Below, piece by piece: positions 8,303 through 17,577 of a stretch of DNA of 64,000 nt. A program made the translations under genes and the position numbers. This DNA is from Microlunatus speluncae. GTDB taxonomy: Bacteria > Actinomycetota > Actinomycetes > Propionibacteriales > Propionibacteriaceae. The stretch lies in assembly GCF_009299835.1 (NCBI RefSeq), contig NZ_VKCZ01000021.1, positions 186,001 to 250,000 on the forward strand, in the 5' to 3' direction. Every line of letters begins with the position of its first letter. Position 1 is the stretch's first letter. The notes under the pieces are model-generated. The model ran no database searches. It was not told the origin of the DNA and was given only the letters and a program-made list of their open reading frames with translations.

Positions 8303-8707
8303 TCAGCCTCCGGCCGGCGTGCTCGGAGCGAGGGCGACGCCGTCGATCTCCACCAGCCAGTCGGGCTGGGCGAGGCCGGCGACCTGCAGCAGCGTATCGG
8401 CGGGATAGGGCTCGCTGAGGTATTCGGCGCGGAGCTTGATCACCGTGTCCAGGTTGGCCATGTCGGTGACCATGATCGTCACCTTGACCAGGTCGGCCAG
8501 GCTCGCGCCGGCCGCGCCGAGCACGGTGGCCAGGTTGGCGAAGGCGCGCCGCGCCTGGGTCTCGAAGTCGGGGCCGACCGTGCGGCCCTGCTCGTCGATG
8601 CCGGCCTGGCCGGAGACGTGGATCAGGCCGCCGGCCTGGATGGCGAGGGAGATGTTGTACGGCTCGTACCAGTCGGGTTCGGTGGTGATGCGTTGCAGTG
8701 CGGTCAT
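8303..8707 (-). CDS. RidA family protein (reactive intermediate deaminase)
   Basis: A 134-residue protein of the RidA/YjgF/UK114 family. Members hydrolyse reactive enamine/imine intermediates or act in degradation pathways. Family features visible are HVSGQAGID, TQARRAFANLATVLGAAGASLADLVKVTI and a C-terminal VEIDGVAL. The catalytic Arg of true RidA deaminases, normally in a C-terminal CRVEI-like context, is not obvious (PDWLVEID here), so this may be a different subgroup. The ATG at 8707 is preferred over 8734 because it removes a nine-residue tail. It lies upstream of the GntR gene in the same direction and is divergent from the HxlR regulator. Confidence 0.82.
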   Translation of the reverse strand: MTALQRITTEPDWYEPYNISLAIQAGGLIHVSGQAGIDEQGRTVGPDFETQARRAFANLATVLGAAGASLADLVKVTIMVTDMANLDTVIKLRAEYLSEPYPADTLLQVAGLAQPDWLVEIDGVALAPSTPAGG

Positions 8708-8719
8708 GCATCGACTCTC

Positions 8720-8738
8720 GATTGTCAGGTCCACAATC
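8720..8738. promoter_or_regulatory. Inverted repeat between ridA-like and HxlR genes
   Basis: GATTGTCAGGTCCACAATC has perfect six-base arms (GATTGT/ACAATC). It sits 13 bp before the RidA start in the divergent intergenic region, where an HxlR-family operator would be expected. The HxlR-side sequence (AAGTACGGTCTTTTAAGTG) is another candidate. Confidence 0.35.
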
Positions 8739-8804
8739 TCAAGTACGGTCTTTTAAGTGCCATACGTACACTCTGTATAGCTACGGGCTCTGGAAGGGGA
8801 TCGC

Positions 8805-9146
8805 ATGCCGCCACGGATCGCCGGCACGGCGGACGAATGCATGGTCGAGGCCGCCACCGAAGTGCTCGGCGGCAAGTGGAAGCTGGTGATCCTGCGGCAC
8901 CTGCAGGGCGGCACCCGCCGGTTCGGTGAGCTGCACCGGGTGATCCCCGGCGTCACGCCGCGGATGCTGACCCGACAGCTGCGCGAGCTGGAGGCCGACG
9001 GCCTGATCCGCCGCCGCGTCTACGCCGAGGTGCCGCCGAAGGTCGAATACTCGGTCACCGAGATCGGCGCCAGCCTGGAGAAGATCATCGACGGCCTGGA
9101 GGCCTGGGGCCTCTGGTATCGCGAGCAGGTCACCACCGCTCCCTGA
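8805..9146 (+). CDS. HxlR-family winged-helix regulator
   Basis: A 113-residue single-domain winged-helix protein. Hallmarks are ECMVEAATEVLGGKWKLVILRHLQ, the recognition-helix region RFGELHRVIPGVTPRMLTRQLRELEADGLIRRR, and VPPKVEYSVTEIG for the wing and dimerisation part. HxlR proteins usually sense reactive electrophiles or metabolites and control a divergent gene; here that is the RidA-type protein. The ATG at 8805 follows a GGGGAT-type ribosome site. Confidence 0.88.
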   Translation: MPPRIAGTADECMVEAATEVLGGKWKLVILRHLQGGTRRFGELHRVIPGVTPRMLTRQLRELEADGLIRRRVYAEVPPKVEYSVTEIGASLEKIIDGLEAWGLWYREQVTTAP

Positions 9147-9280
9147 GCCGGTCGCGGGCCCACCGTTCCTGATCGCGCCGAAGAGTCAAGCAGGGAACGG
9201 ATGTTTACGTATCCATAAAATGTGATTCACCTCTTGTGCGCAGATCCAGCCGATCGATATCATCCCGTATAAGAAAATAT

Positions 9281-9296
9281 CTTCGTTATTTCGAAG
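9281..9296. promoter_or_regulatory. Inverted repeat in AT-rich promoter region
   Basis: The interval 9190-9300 is much richer in A+T than its surroundings and holds an inverted repeat CTTCG-TTATTT-CGAAG, 53 bp before the exported glycosidase-like gene. It is a probable promoter and operator region; I cannot name the regulator. Confidence 0.4.
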
Positions 9297-9348
9297 TATA
9301 GGCAGCCGACCCGGGGCTCGCACGGTCGCAAACGCTGAGGAGCTGCTC

Positions 9349-11844
9349 ATGATCAACATTTCGCGCAGGGGGTTCCTGAACATGGGCGGAGTCGCCGTCG
9401 GCGGTGTCCTGGCCACTGGCACCTCCGCCACGCCTGCCCACGCCGGGCTGGTGCCCGGCGCCGGACCGGGCGGGCGGGCGGCTCTGCCGAACGCATCGCC
9501 GCCGGCCGAGCTCGGCCCGGCCGGCGAGCCGGATGCCCGGTCGGCCGCAACCTGGTGGCCGCCGCAGCGTCAGGTCTGGACGCCGATCGGCTGGAAGGGG
9601 CACCTGTTCCGGTTCAACGTCTTCTACAACGGGCTGCTGATGGCCGAGCCGGGCCCGGCCTGGATGACCAAGGACAACGTCGCCGGCTACCAGGGCCGAG
9701 GTCTGCAACTGCAGTTCCTGCCGCCGGACTTCCACGGCAACTTCGCCGCTCCGCCGACGAATCGCCGCTATCTGTGGCAGGACGACCTCGGTGTCGGCGA
9801 GCAGAGTTGGAACGACGACGCGAAGGCGCCGGTCCTCGAGACCTACTGGCGGCTACCGCAGGGCGTGGTCGTGCGCCAGTCGGTGTTCGGCCACCTCAAG
9901 GGTGGCGGCGCCTACGGCAAGAAGACGGATCCGCTGTACGCCTGGGTGCGGCTGGAGGCCGTACACGTCGATGAGGTCCGGGCGCCGGCCAAGCTCCCGT
10001 TCGTGCTCCGGCTGGCCCGGCGCCACCTGCAGTTCCGCGACGGCTACGCCGACGAGAACGGCGTCACCCTCGAGTCCGTCCCCGACCAGGCGGCGATGCC
10101 CGGCCGGATGCGAGTGGCGCCCGGGTTCGTCGACGGGCCGAACCGGTCGGTCCAGATCGAGCATCTGGACAGCCTGGTCCGGCTGGGCACGGTCCCGCTG
10201 CCGGCGGACAGCGTCACGTTCACCGAGACCGACGCCGAACGGGTCTACGACCTCAAGGTCACCCTCGACCTCGAGGCCGGCAAGCCGGTCGATCTCGTGG
10301 TCGCGATGCTGCCGCAGAGCCGGACCGAGTTCCGCCGGGAGCTCGAGCTGGGCTGGGCCGGCGCGCTCGCCGAGGCCGAGGACTACTGGACGTCGACGGC
10401 CGATCCCGCGGCGGCGACCGTCCACACCCCGGAGCCGTCGGTGAACCGGGCGCTGCGCCGCTTCGTCGAGCTGGCCGAGATCGTCGGCGAGACGAGCCCG
10501 GAGAGCGGCAAGCCGACGTTCCTCACCGGCTCGTTCGGCTACGACGTGCTGTGGGCGACGCCGACCTCGATGGTCCATCACATGCTGCTCGACCCGCTCG
10601 GCCAACATCAGATCTCGCGCCGTCATCTGGCGATCTACAACGACACCCAGGGCACCCGCGTCGCACCGGGGAAGCCGTACCAGGACTACGGACTGCACCC
10701 CGGTTACCTCGGCTCGCCGGCCCATCTGCAGGCGTTCGACTGGCTTTCCGATCATGGCGCGATCCTGCAGAACATCGCGTACCACGCCCTGGTCACCCAT
10801 GATCAGAAGTTCGCCGACGACTGGCTCGAAATCATCGTGAAGGCGTGCGAGTTCATCCGCGACGCCTGCGAAGTGATTCCGCACGGCGGGGTGAAGGGCC
10901 TGATGCCGGCCGCGCACGCGACCGACGAACTGCTGGACACGCAGGGCACCTGGTCGCAGGCCTGGAACTACAAGGGCCTGGCCACCGCGGTCAAGCTGCT
11001 CAAGCGGCTGGACCATCCGCGCGCGGACGAGTTCGATCAGGCCCGGGAGAAATTCCGCAAGGCCATGGTCGACGCCTATCGCGGGCTGATGGAGAAACAG
11101 CCGACCTGGTCCCATCCCGACGGCTCGGACCAGCCGGTGCCGCTGGCCGACTACACCGACCGGCCGTTCCACATCTTCCAGGACGCCTTCCTGCTCGACG
11201 GCGGGCCGCTGTTCTTCGTCTGGGCCGGCGTCTTCGCGGCCGACGACCCGCTGATGCGGTCTCATCTGGACTACTTCCGGGTCGGGCCGAACACGGAGCT
11301 CTGGGACGTCCGGTCCAACCCGATCCACCGCGCGCTGCTGATCCGCGAGGTCTCCTCCTGCGAGCCCTGTTACAGCTGGAACCTGTCCCATTCCTGGCAG
11401 GCCGGCGACCGGGCGCGCTTTCTCGAGGGCGTCTACAGCCTGCTCAACGCGGGGATCTCGCCGCAGACGTACATCTCGAACGAGCACCGGCACGGGATGT
11501 ACGGGCAGTTGTCCTCCTCGGGCCTGATCGTCTGGCACCTGCTCAAGGCCGTGATCGACGCCGAACTCGTCGACGGTCAGCTGCACCTGCTCCGGCTCTG
11601 CCCGCTGAGCTGGCTGTCCGCCGACGAGCAGACCGTGTTCGACCAGATCCCGACCGAGCACGGGCGGGTCGACCTGCGGTTCCGGCTGGCCGACGGCGGT
11701 GCCCGCCTCGACGTCGAGTTCGAGGGTCACTGGCACGGCGCCGCCCCGGAGGTCCTGCTGCATCTGCCGCCGCTCGACGGCCTGAAGACGGTCCGCATCA
11801 ACGGCGCCGACCGGCCCGCCGGCGACTCCCCCATCTCGCTCTGA
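9349..11844 (+). CDS. Exported six-hairpin glycosidase-like protein (Tat signal)
   Basis: An 831-residue protein with an N-terminal Tat signal (SRRGFLNMGGVAVGGVL, cleavage near AHA at residues 33-35). The first half looks beta-rich. The second half, about residues 370-760, resembles the alpha/alpha toroid of six-hairpin glycosidases: HLAIYNDTQGTRVAPGKPYQDYG, LLDTQGTWSQAWNYKGLATAVKLL and a SCEPCYSWNLSHSW segment. I do not recognise the exact family or the catalytic acids. The start follows a GAGGAG-type site. It probably forms one exported polysaccharide-degradation block with the two following genes (28 and 54 bp gaps). TGATCA is scarce across this gene compared with its flanks. Confidence 0.65.
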   Translation: MINISRRGFLNMGGVAVGGVLATGTSATPAHAGLVPGAGPGGRAALPNASPPAELGPAGEPDARSAATWWPPQRQVWTPIGWKGHLFRFNVFYNGLLMAEPGPAWMTKDNVAGYQGRGLQLQFLPPDFHGNFAAPPTNRRYLWQDDLGVGEQSWNDDAKAPVLETYWRLPQGVVVRQSVFGHLKGGGAYGKKTDPLYAWVRLEAVHVDEVRAPAKLPFVLRLARRHLQFRDGYADENGVTLESVPDQAAMPGRMRVAPGFVDGPNRSVQIEHLDSLVRLGTVPLPADSVTFTETDAERVYDLKVTLDLEAGKPVDLVVAMLPQSRTEFRRELELGWAGALAEAEDYWTSTADPAAATVHTPEPSVNRALRRFVELAEIVGETSPESGKPTFLTGSFGYDVLWATPTSMVHHMLLDPLGQHQISRRHLAIYNDTQGTRVAPGKPYQDYGLHPGYLGSPAHLQAFDWLSDHGAILQNIAYHALVTHDQKFADDWLEIIVKACEFIRDACEVIPHGGVKGLMPAAHATDELLDTQGTWSQAWNYKGLATAVKLLKRLDHPRADEFDQAREKFRKAMVDAYRGLMEKQPTWSHPDGSDQPVPLADYTDRPFHIFQDAFLLDGGPLFFVWAGVFAADDPLMRSHLDYFRVGPNTELWDVRSNPIHRALLIREVSSCEPCYSWNLSHSWQAGDRARFLEGVYSLLNAGISPQTYISNEHRHGMYGQLSSSGLIVWHLLKAVIDAELVDGQLHLLRLCPLSWLSADEQTVFDQIPTEHGRVDLRFRLADGGARLDVEFEGHWHGAAPEVLLHLPPLDGLKTVRINGADRPAGDSPISL

Positions 11845-11872
11845 CCTCAGCCACCTCAAAGGAGAGGAACCC

Positions 11873-14104
11873 ATGTTTCGAAGCACGCTGCGTAGGCTCG
11901 CCGCGGCCGGCGCCCTGGCTCTGCTGGCGCTACCGCTGGCCGCCGTGTCGCCGTCGGCGGCCGCGACGACCGACCTCGCGCCCGGCGACCTCGTGGTCCG
12001 CACCGCTGACGGGCGACTGGTCCGCTATGCGCACAGCGCCGGCGCCTCGACGCCCTGGTCGGAGACCGGGAGCACGGTCGTCGGCACCGGCTGGGCCGGC
12101 GCGAACAGCCTCGCCGTCACGGATGTGAGCCTGGACGGTCGGCCCGATCTGTTCGACCGGATGGGGGATTCGATCGGCTACCACGCCCACCGCGGTGAGG
12201 CGGATCCGATCTGGGATGTCGGCGAGCGGGTCTTCGGGATGTCCGGCTGGGCCGATGTGCCGCAGGTGGTCCTGGAGGACTTCAACCGCGACGGCCGGCC
12301 CGACCTGATGGCCCGGCAGCCCGGCGGCAACCTCCGGATGTGGGAGCACGACGGCAACCAGACCGCCAGCCCGTGGCTGACCCGGCCCGCGCGCGACATC
12401 GCCTACGGGCTGGAGCGGGCCGACACGGTGCTGTTCGGCGAGGTCACCCGGGACGACTTCCGGGACCTCGTGATGCGCGAGGACGACGGCAACCTCTGGA
12501 TCGTGCCGCATCCCGGTGACAGCTCGGCTGCGGCGCGTTCGGCCGGCGGCGGGGTGACCTGGGACCTCGACGCGCTCCGGGCCCGGGCCGAGACCGCCAG
12601 TGCCGCGCGCACCGCCGAGGTGGACCCGACGCTGCCGTACGAGCTCGGCTTCGGCTGGGCCGACTTCGCCTCGCTCGCGGTCGCCGACGTGACCGGCGAC
12701 GGCCTCGGTGACCTGCTGGCCCTGGAGGATTCCGGCCGGCTCTGGATCTATCCGCACAACGGCGCCACCGTCGGTCAGCGGCCGTGGACCGACCGGATCG
12801 ACGCCGGCTCCTGGTGGGGCGGCGACAGCCTGCTCGCCGTGACCGACGCGCCGGTCACCCAGGAGCCGCCGGATCCGCCGGACCCCGAGCCCGACCCGGA
12901 CCCGGTCCCGGTGCGGCCCGGCGACGCGGTGGCGCTGGACCGCGACGGGCGGCTGTGGCGACTCTGGCACACCGGTGACCGGGACCGGCCGTGGGCCCGC
13001 TCGGCGGCCAGTGTCGTCGGGGCCGACTGGAGCGGGGCCGACGTGTTCGTCCTCGACGACGTGACGCTGGACGGACGGCCGGACCTGTTCTTCCGGGATC
13101 CGGCCGGCGACGGCAGCGTGTGGTTCCACCCGCACCAGGGCGACGACACCGCCCCCTGGGCGATCGGCGAGAAGGTCTTCGGGATGAGCGGCTGGAACAA
13201 CGCGGCGGCGGTGCTGCTCGAGGACGTCAATCACGACGAGCGGCCCGACCTGCTGTCCCGGATGCCCGCCGGCAACCTGCGGGTCTGGCTGCACGACGGC
13301 AAGACGACCAGCAGCCCGTGGCTCTCGGCCGGCAACTGGACCGATGTGGCCCTCGGGCTGCAGGGCACCGATGTCGTCCGGTTCGGCGAGCTGACCGGCG
13401 ACGACGCGCGCGACCTGATCATCCGTGAGGCCGACGGTTCGCTCTGGGTGCTGCCCGCGAGCGGCGCCGAGATCGGGCCGGGCACGCCGCCGGTCTGGAC
13501 CTGGGACCTGGCCGCGGCGCGAGCGAACGCCGACCCGGCCGACCCTTCGCTGCCGTACGAACTCGGTGGTGGCTGGGCCGACGCCGACCAGCTCGAGGTG
13601 CAGGACGTCGACGGCGACGGCCGGTCGGACCTGTTGGCCGTCGGCTCCGACGGAGCGCTGACGATCTACTACCACGACGGCTCACCGGCCGGGCGGAACC
13701 CGTGGACCGTGCCGACTCCGGCCGGCGACTGGTGGGGAAGGTATGCGCTGGTCGGGTTCAGCTCGCTGACCGCCACCGCCGAGCCGGAGCCGACCGGCCG
13801 GGTGGCGTACGACCCGGTCGGGACCGCGAAGTTCCAGACCCTGACCGCCGCCGGCTTCCGGCCCGGCGAGCCGGTCACGCACTCGTTGGACGGGCGACCG
13901 GAGAGCATCGTCCGGGCCAACCAGGAGGGCGAGGTCGCCTTCGTGTTCAAGGCCCCGACCCGGGGCGGCGACTACGCCTCCGACCTGCAGGCGGCCTCCG
14001 GTGCCCGGCTGCACGTCGCCTTCCGGGTGGTCAAGGGCTCCCCGGGCGGCAGCCGGGCCGACCTGCTCGCGTGGCGCGAGGCCTGGTCGCCCGAGCGCCC
14101 CTGA
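11873..14104 (+). CDS. Exported FG-GAP/VCBS-like repeat protein
   Basis: A 743-residue protein with a Sec-type signal (basic MFRSTLRRL, hydrophobic core, cleavage after a SAA-AT region near residue 30). The body has FG-GAP-like repeats with calcium-type loops such as DVSLDGRPDLF, DFNRDGRPDLM, DVTLDGRPDLF, DVNHDERPDLL and DVDGDGRSDLL. The repeat region is itself duplicated: residues of roughly 30-325 and 345-635 align segment by segment (VFGMSGW, GNLR-W-HDG, LPYELG-GWAD, NPWT-type blocks). A Pro/Asp-rich linker (PPDPEPDPDP) separates the halves. The last 100 residues form a different domain ending HVAFRVVKG. It has no visible enzyme domain; a beta-propeller for carbohydrate or surface binding is likely. 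Confidence 0.75.
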   Translation: MFRSTLRRLAAAGALALLALPLAAVSPSAAATTDLAPGDLVVRTADGRLVRYAHSAGASTPWSETGSTVVGTGWAGANSLAVTDVSLDGRPDLFDRMGDSIGYHAHRGEADPIWDVGERVFGMSGWADVPQVVLEDFNRDGRPDLMARQPGGNLRMWEHDGNQTASPWLTRPARDIAYGLERADTVLFGEVTRDDFRDLVMREDDGNLWIVPHPGDSSAAARSAGGGVTWDLDALRARAETASAARTAEVDPTLPYELGFGWADFASLAVADVTGDGLGDLLALEDSGRLWIYPHNGATVGQRPWTDRIDAGSWWGGDSLLAVTDAPVTQEPPDPPDPEPDPDPVPVRPGDAVALDRDGRLWRLWHTGDRDRPWARSAASVVGADWSGADVFVLDDVTLDGRPDLFFRDPAGDGSVWFHPHQGDDTAPWAIGEKVFGMSGWNNAAAVLLEDVNHDERPDLLSRMPAGNLRVWLHDGKTTSSPWLSAGNWTDVALGLQGTDVVRFGELTGDDARDLIIREADGSLWVLPASGAEIGPGTPPVWTWDLAAARANADPADPSLPYELGGGWADADQLEVQDVDGDGRSDLLAVGSDGALTIYYHDGSPAGRNPWTVPTPAGDWWGRYALVGFSSLTATAEPEPTGRVAYDPVGTAKFQTLTAAGFRPGEPVTHSLDGRPESIVRANQEGEVAFVFKAPTRGGDYASDLQAASGARLHVAFRVVKGSPGGSRADLLAWREAWSPERP

Positions 14105-14158
14105 CCCGCCTTCTCCTTTCTCCCTTTCTCGTCACCCGTTCCGTTCTGAGGAGTCGCC

Positions 14159-15925
14159 ATGCCCGTTTCGGTACGTTTCCGCCGCGCCGTCCTGGCCGGC
14201 ACGGCCACCCTGGCCGCCCTGGTTCTCTGGCTCGGCGCGCCCGGCCTGCCCAGTGCCTGGGCCCTGCCGCCCGAGGTTCCGAAGACGTACATCGCCGAGG
14301 ACTTCCCGGATCCCGACGTGGTCCGGGTCGGCAACACCTGGTACGCCTACGCCACCAACAACTGGCGGCACGTGCCGGTGGCCAGCGCGCCGACCATCGA
14401 CGGGCCGTGGACGGTCCGCGGTGACGCGATGCCGGGCGGACCGTCGCCGAGCTGGGCCACGGCCGGCTTCACCTGGGCGCCCGACGTGCACCGCAACCCC
14501 GACGGCTCGCTGACCATGACCTACACGGCCCGGCACACCGCGTCCGGACGCCAGTGCATCGGCGTCGCCACGGCGACGAGTCCGCTCGGCCCGTTCACCC
14601 CGCAGAGCTCGCCGCTGATCTGTCCGACCGGCTCCGGCGGCGCCATCGACGCGAACACCTTCGTCGCCGCGAACGGCACCCGCTATCTGCTCTGGAAGAA
14701 CGACGGCAACGCGATCGGCCAGCCGAGCACGCTCTGGCTGGTCCAGACGACGAACAACGGCACCGCCCTGGTCGGCAGCTCGACGGCCCTGGTCACCGTC
14801 CCGGCCGGGCAGGTGATCGAGGCGCCCGACCTGGTGCAGCGGAGCAGCCGCTTCGTGCTGTTCTACTCGCGCGGCGACTACGGCGGCTGCGGTTACTACA
14901 CGTCCTACGCCACCGCCACCAGCCTGACCGGCACCTGGACCCACGCCAGCCCGGCCTTCATGACCCAGGCGAACACCGGCATCTGCGGCCCCGGCGGCGC
15001 GGACGTGATCACCGCCGCCGACGGGCTGACCGGTGGCGACAAGTTGATCTTCCACGGCTGGGTCTCCGGAGCCCGGCACCTGTTCGCCATCGACCTCTCC
15101 TGGTCGAATGATCTTCCGGTGCAGGGCGGCCGGCGGGCGGTGTCGCTGGACGGCGACGCCCGGTCGGAGATCGCGGCCATCGAGGCGAACGGCGACCTCC
15201 GCGCCTGGCACAACGACGGCGGTTTCGCCACCACGCCGTACGGCGACTCGACGATCATCGGCAGCTCGCTGGGCGATCCGGCCCGGCTCCGGTTCGCCGA
15301 TCTCGACGACGACGGCCGGGCCGAGCTGATCACCGTCCAGGCCAATGGCGAGATCGCCGCGCGGCACAACGACGACGGCTTCGCCCCCTCGCCGTTCGGC
15401 AATCCGGTGATCATCGGCACCGGCTTCAACGATCCGGCCCGGGTCAAGTTTGCCGACCTGGACGACGACGGCCGGGCCGAACTGATCAAGGTCGAGGACG
15501 ACGGAAAGGTCCGGGCCTGGCACAACGACGGCGCCTTCAGCGCCATGCCCTACGGAAACTCGGTGATCATCGGCGACGGCTTCACCGACCCGACCCGGGT
15601 CCACTTCCCCGACCTCGACGGCGACGGCCGGGCCGAGATCGCCGTCGTCCAGACCACCGAACTGGTCGAGGCCTGGCACAACGACTCCGGCTTCGCCACC
15701 AACCCGTACGGCAACTCCGTGATCATCGGTGACGGCTTCGACGACCCGGCCCGGGTCCACTTCCCCGACCTCGACGGCGACGGCCGGGCCGAAATCGCCG
15801 CGGTCCAGACCACCGGACTGGTCGAGGCCTGGCACAACGACTCCGGCTTCGCCACCAACCCCTACGGCAACTCCGTGATCGTCGGCGACGGCTTCAACGA
15901 CCCGACCCGAGCGTTCTTCATCTGA
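14159..15925 (+). CDS. Exported glycoside hydrolase family 43 enzyme with VCBS-like C-terminal repeats
   Basis: A 588-residue secreted enzyme. A signal peptide (residues 1-35, ending SAWA) precedes a five-bladed GH43-type catalytic domain. Visible catalytic triad candidates are Asp51 (FPDPDV, base), Asp164 (AIDANTF, pKa modulator) and Glu221 (VIEAPDL, acid). GH43 members act on arabinan, xylan or related glycans. From about residue 330 there are five repeats of 52 residues with D-x-D-x-D-G-R-A-E loops and WHND/WHNDSGF blocks. The last two are almost identical at DNA level with a period of 156 bp (15563, 15719, 15875), a sign of recent duplication. The protein ends soon after the last repeat. 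It is probably co-transcribed with the two preceding exported proteins. Confidence 0.88.
   Translation: MPVSVRFRRAVLAGTATLAALVLWLGAPGLPSAWALPPEVPKTYIAEDFPDPDVVRVGNTWYAYATNNWRHVPVASAPTIDGPWTVRGDAMPGGPSPSWATAGFTWAPDVHRNPDGSLTMTYTARHTASGRQCIGVATATSPLGPFTPQSSPLICPTGSGGAIDANTFVAANGTRYLLWKNDGNAIGQPSTLWLVQTTNNGTALVGSSTALVTVPAGQVIEAPDLVQRSSRFVLFYSRGDYGGCGYYTSYATATSLTGTWTHASPAFMTQANTGICGPGGADVITAADGLTGGDKLIFHGWVSGARHLFAIDLSWSNDLPVQGGRRAVSLDGDARSEIAAIEANGDLRAWHNDGGFATTPYGDSTIIGSSLGDPARLRFADLDDDGRAELITVQANGEIAARHNDDGFAPSPFGNPVIIGTGFNDPARVKFADLDDDGRAELIKVEDDGKVRAWHNDGAFSAMPYGNSVIIGDGFTDPTRVHFPDLDGDGRAEIAVVQTTELVEAWHNDSGFATNPYGNSVIIGDGFDDPARVHFPDLDGDGRAEIAAVQTTGLVEAWHNDSGFATNPYGNSVIVGDGFNDPTRAFFI
15407..15925. 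repeat. 156-bp tandem repeat in the GH43 gene
   Basis: In-frame tandem repeats of 156 bp (52 codons). The phrase GTGATCATCGG or a close variant recurs at 15407, 15563, 15719 and 15875. The last two units differ at only a few bases, while earlier ones have diverged. Confidence 0.8.
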
Positions 15926-16376
15926 GGTTCTGTCCCCCGAGTCTGTCGAACGGTCCGTTCCCGGCCTGGATCCATCGGCGGGCTGAGCCCGGGGAAGAAC
16001 GAAAGGCGCACCAAGGACGGACGGATCGAGCAGGGCTCACCCCTAGCTGCCGACCGTCGGACGGATCCGGAAACGGGCTCGGCCGATCAGCGCTTGTGCT
16101 TGCCGAGTGGACACTTTGGCCAACGTCAAGGGCCAGAATCGTGACCAAAGTGTCCACTCGCCGGTCCGCGGGTCCTGATCGACGCGGCCCCGGCTCCGTA
16201 CCGACCGGCGGTCGGCCGGATCGGCTGCGTTCCGCTCGACCCGCCCGTCCTCGGCGCGTCTTTCCGTTCAGCAGGACCAAGCGGCCCCACCGGTGCGTTT
16301 CTCCACCACGGTCGACTTCCGCACTCCAAGCCCGGCTCACGCTCGGGGAGCGAAAGCACCGCGGCTCAGGGAATGA
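15926..16376. other. 451-bp gap between convergent genes
   Basis: No credible gene was seen. The only clear structure is the long inverted repeat at 16104-16160. The short open frames on both strands lack ribosome sites and read through the palindrome. Confidence 0.6.
16104..16160. repeat. Orphan 57-bp palindromic element (family D)
   Basis: Two 19-base arms (16104-16122 and 16142-16160; left arm begins CGAGTGGACACTTTGG) are complementary except at one position and flank a 19-base centre. The element sits between the convergent GH43 and kbl genes, like the other palindromes in the window. There is no T-tract, so it is not a textbook intrinsic terminator, though it could stop or stabilise transcripts. 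No second copy was seen. Confidence 0.65.
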
Positions 16377-17543
<1,167 letters not shown>

Positions 17544-17549
17544 CCCTCT

Positions 17550-17577
17550 CCGTTCCCTGAACCTGTCGAAGGGTCAC
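17550..17577. repeat. Short interspersed repeat (PEPVEG type)
   Basis: The sequence around CGTTCCCTGAACCTGTCGAA matches the short interspersed element often seen in high-GC bacteria whose translation reads FPEPVEG. It fills the tdh-kbl gap and overlaps the tdh stop codon. A related, degraded copy lies at 20966-20995. Confidence 0.55.
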
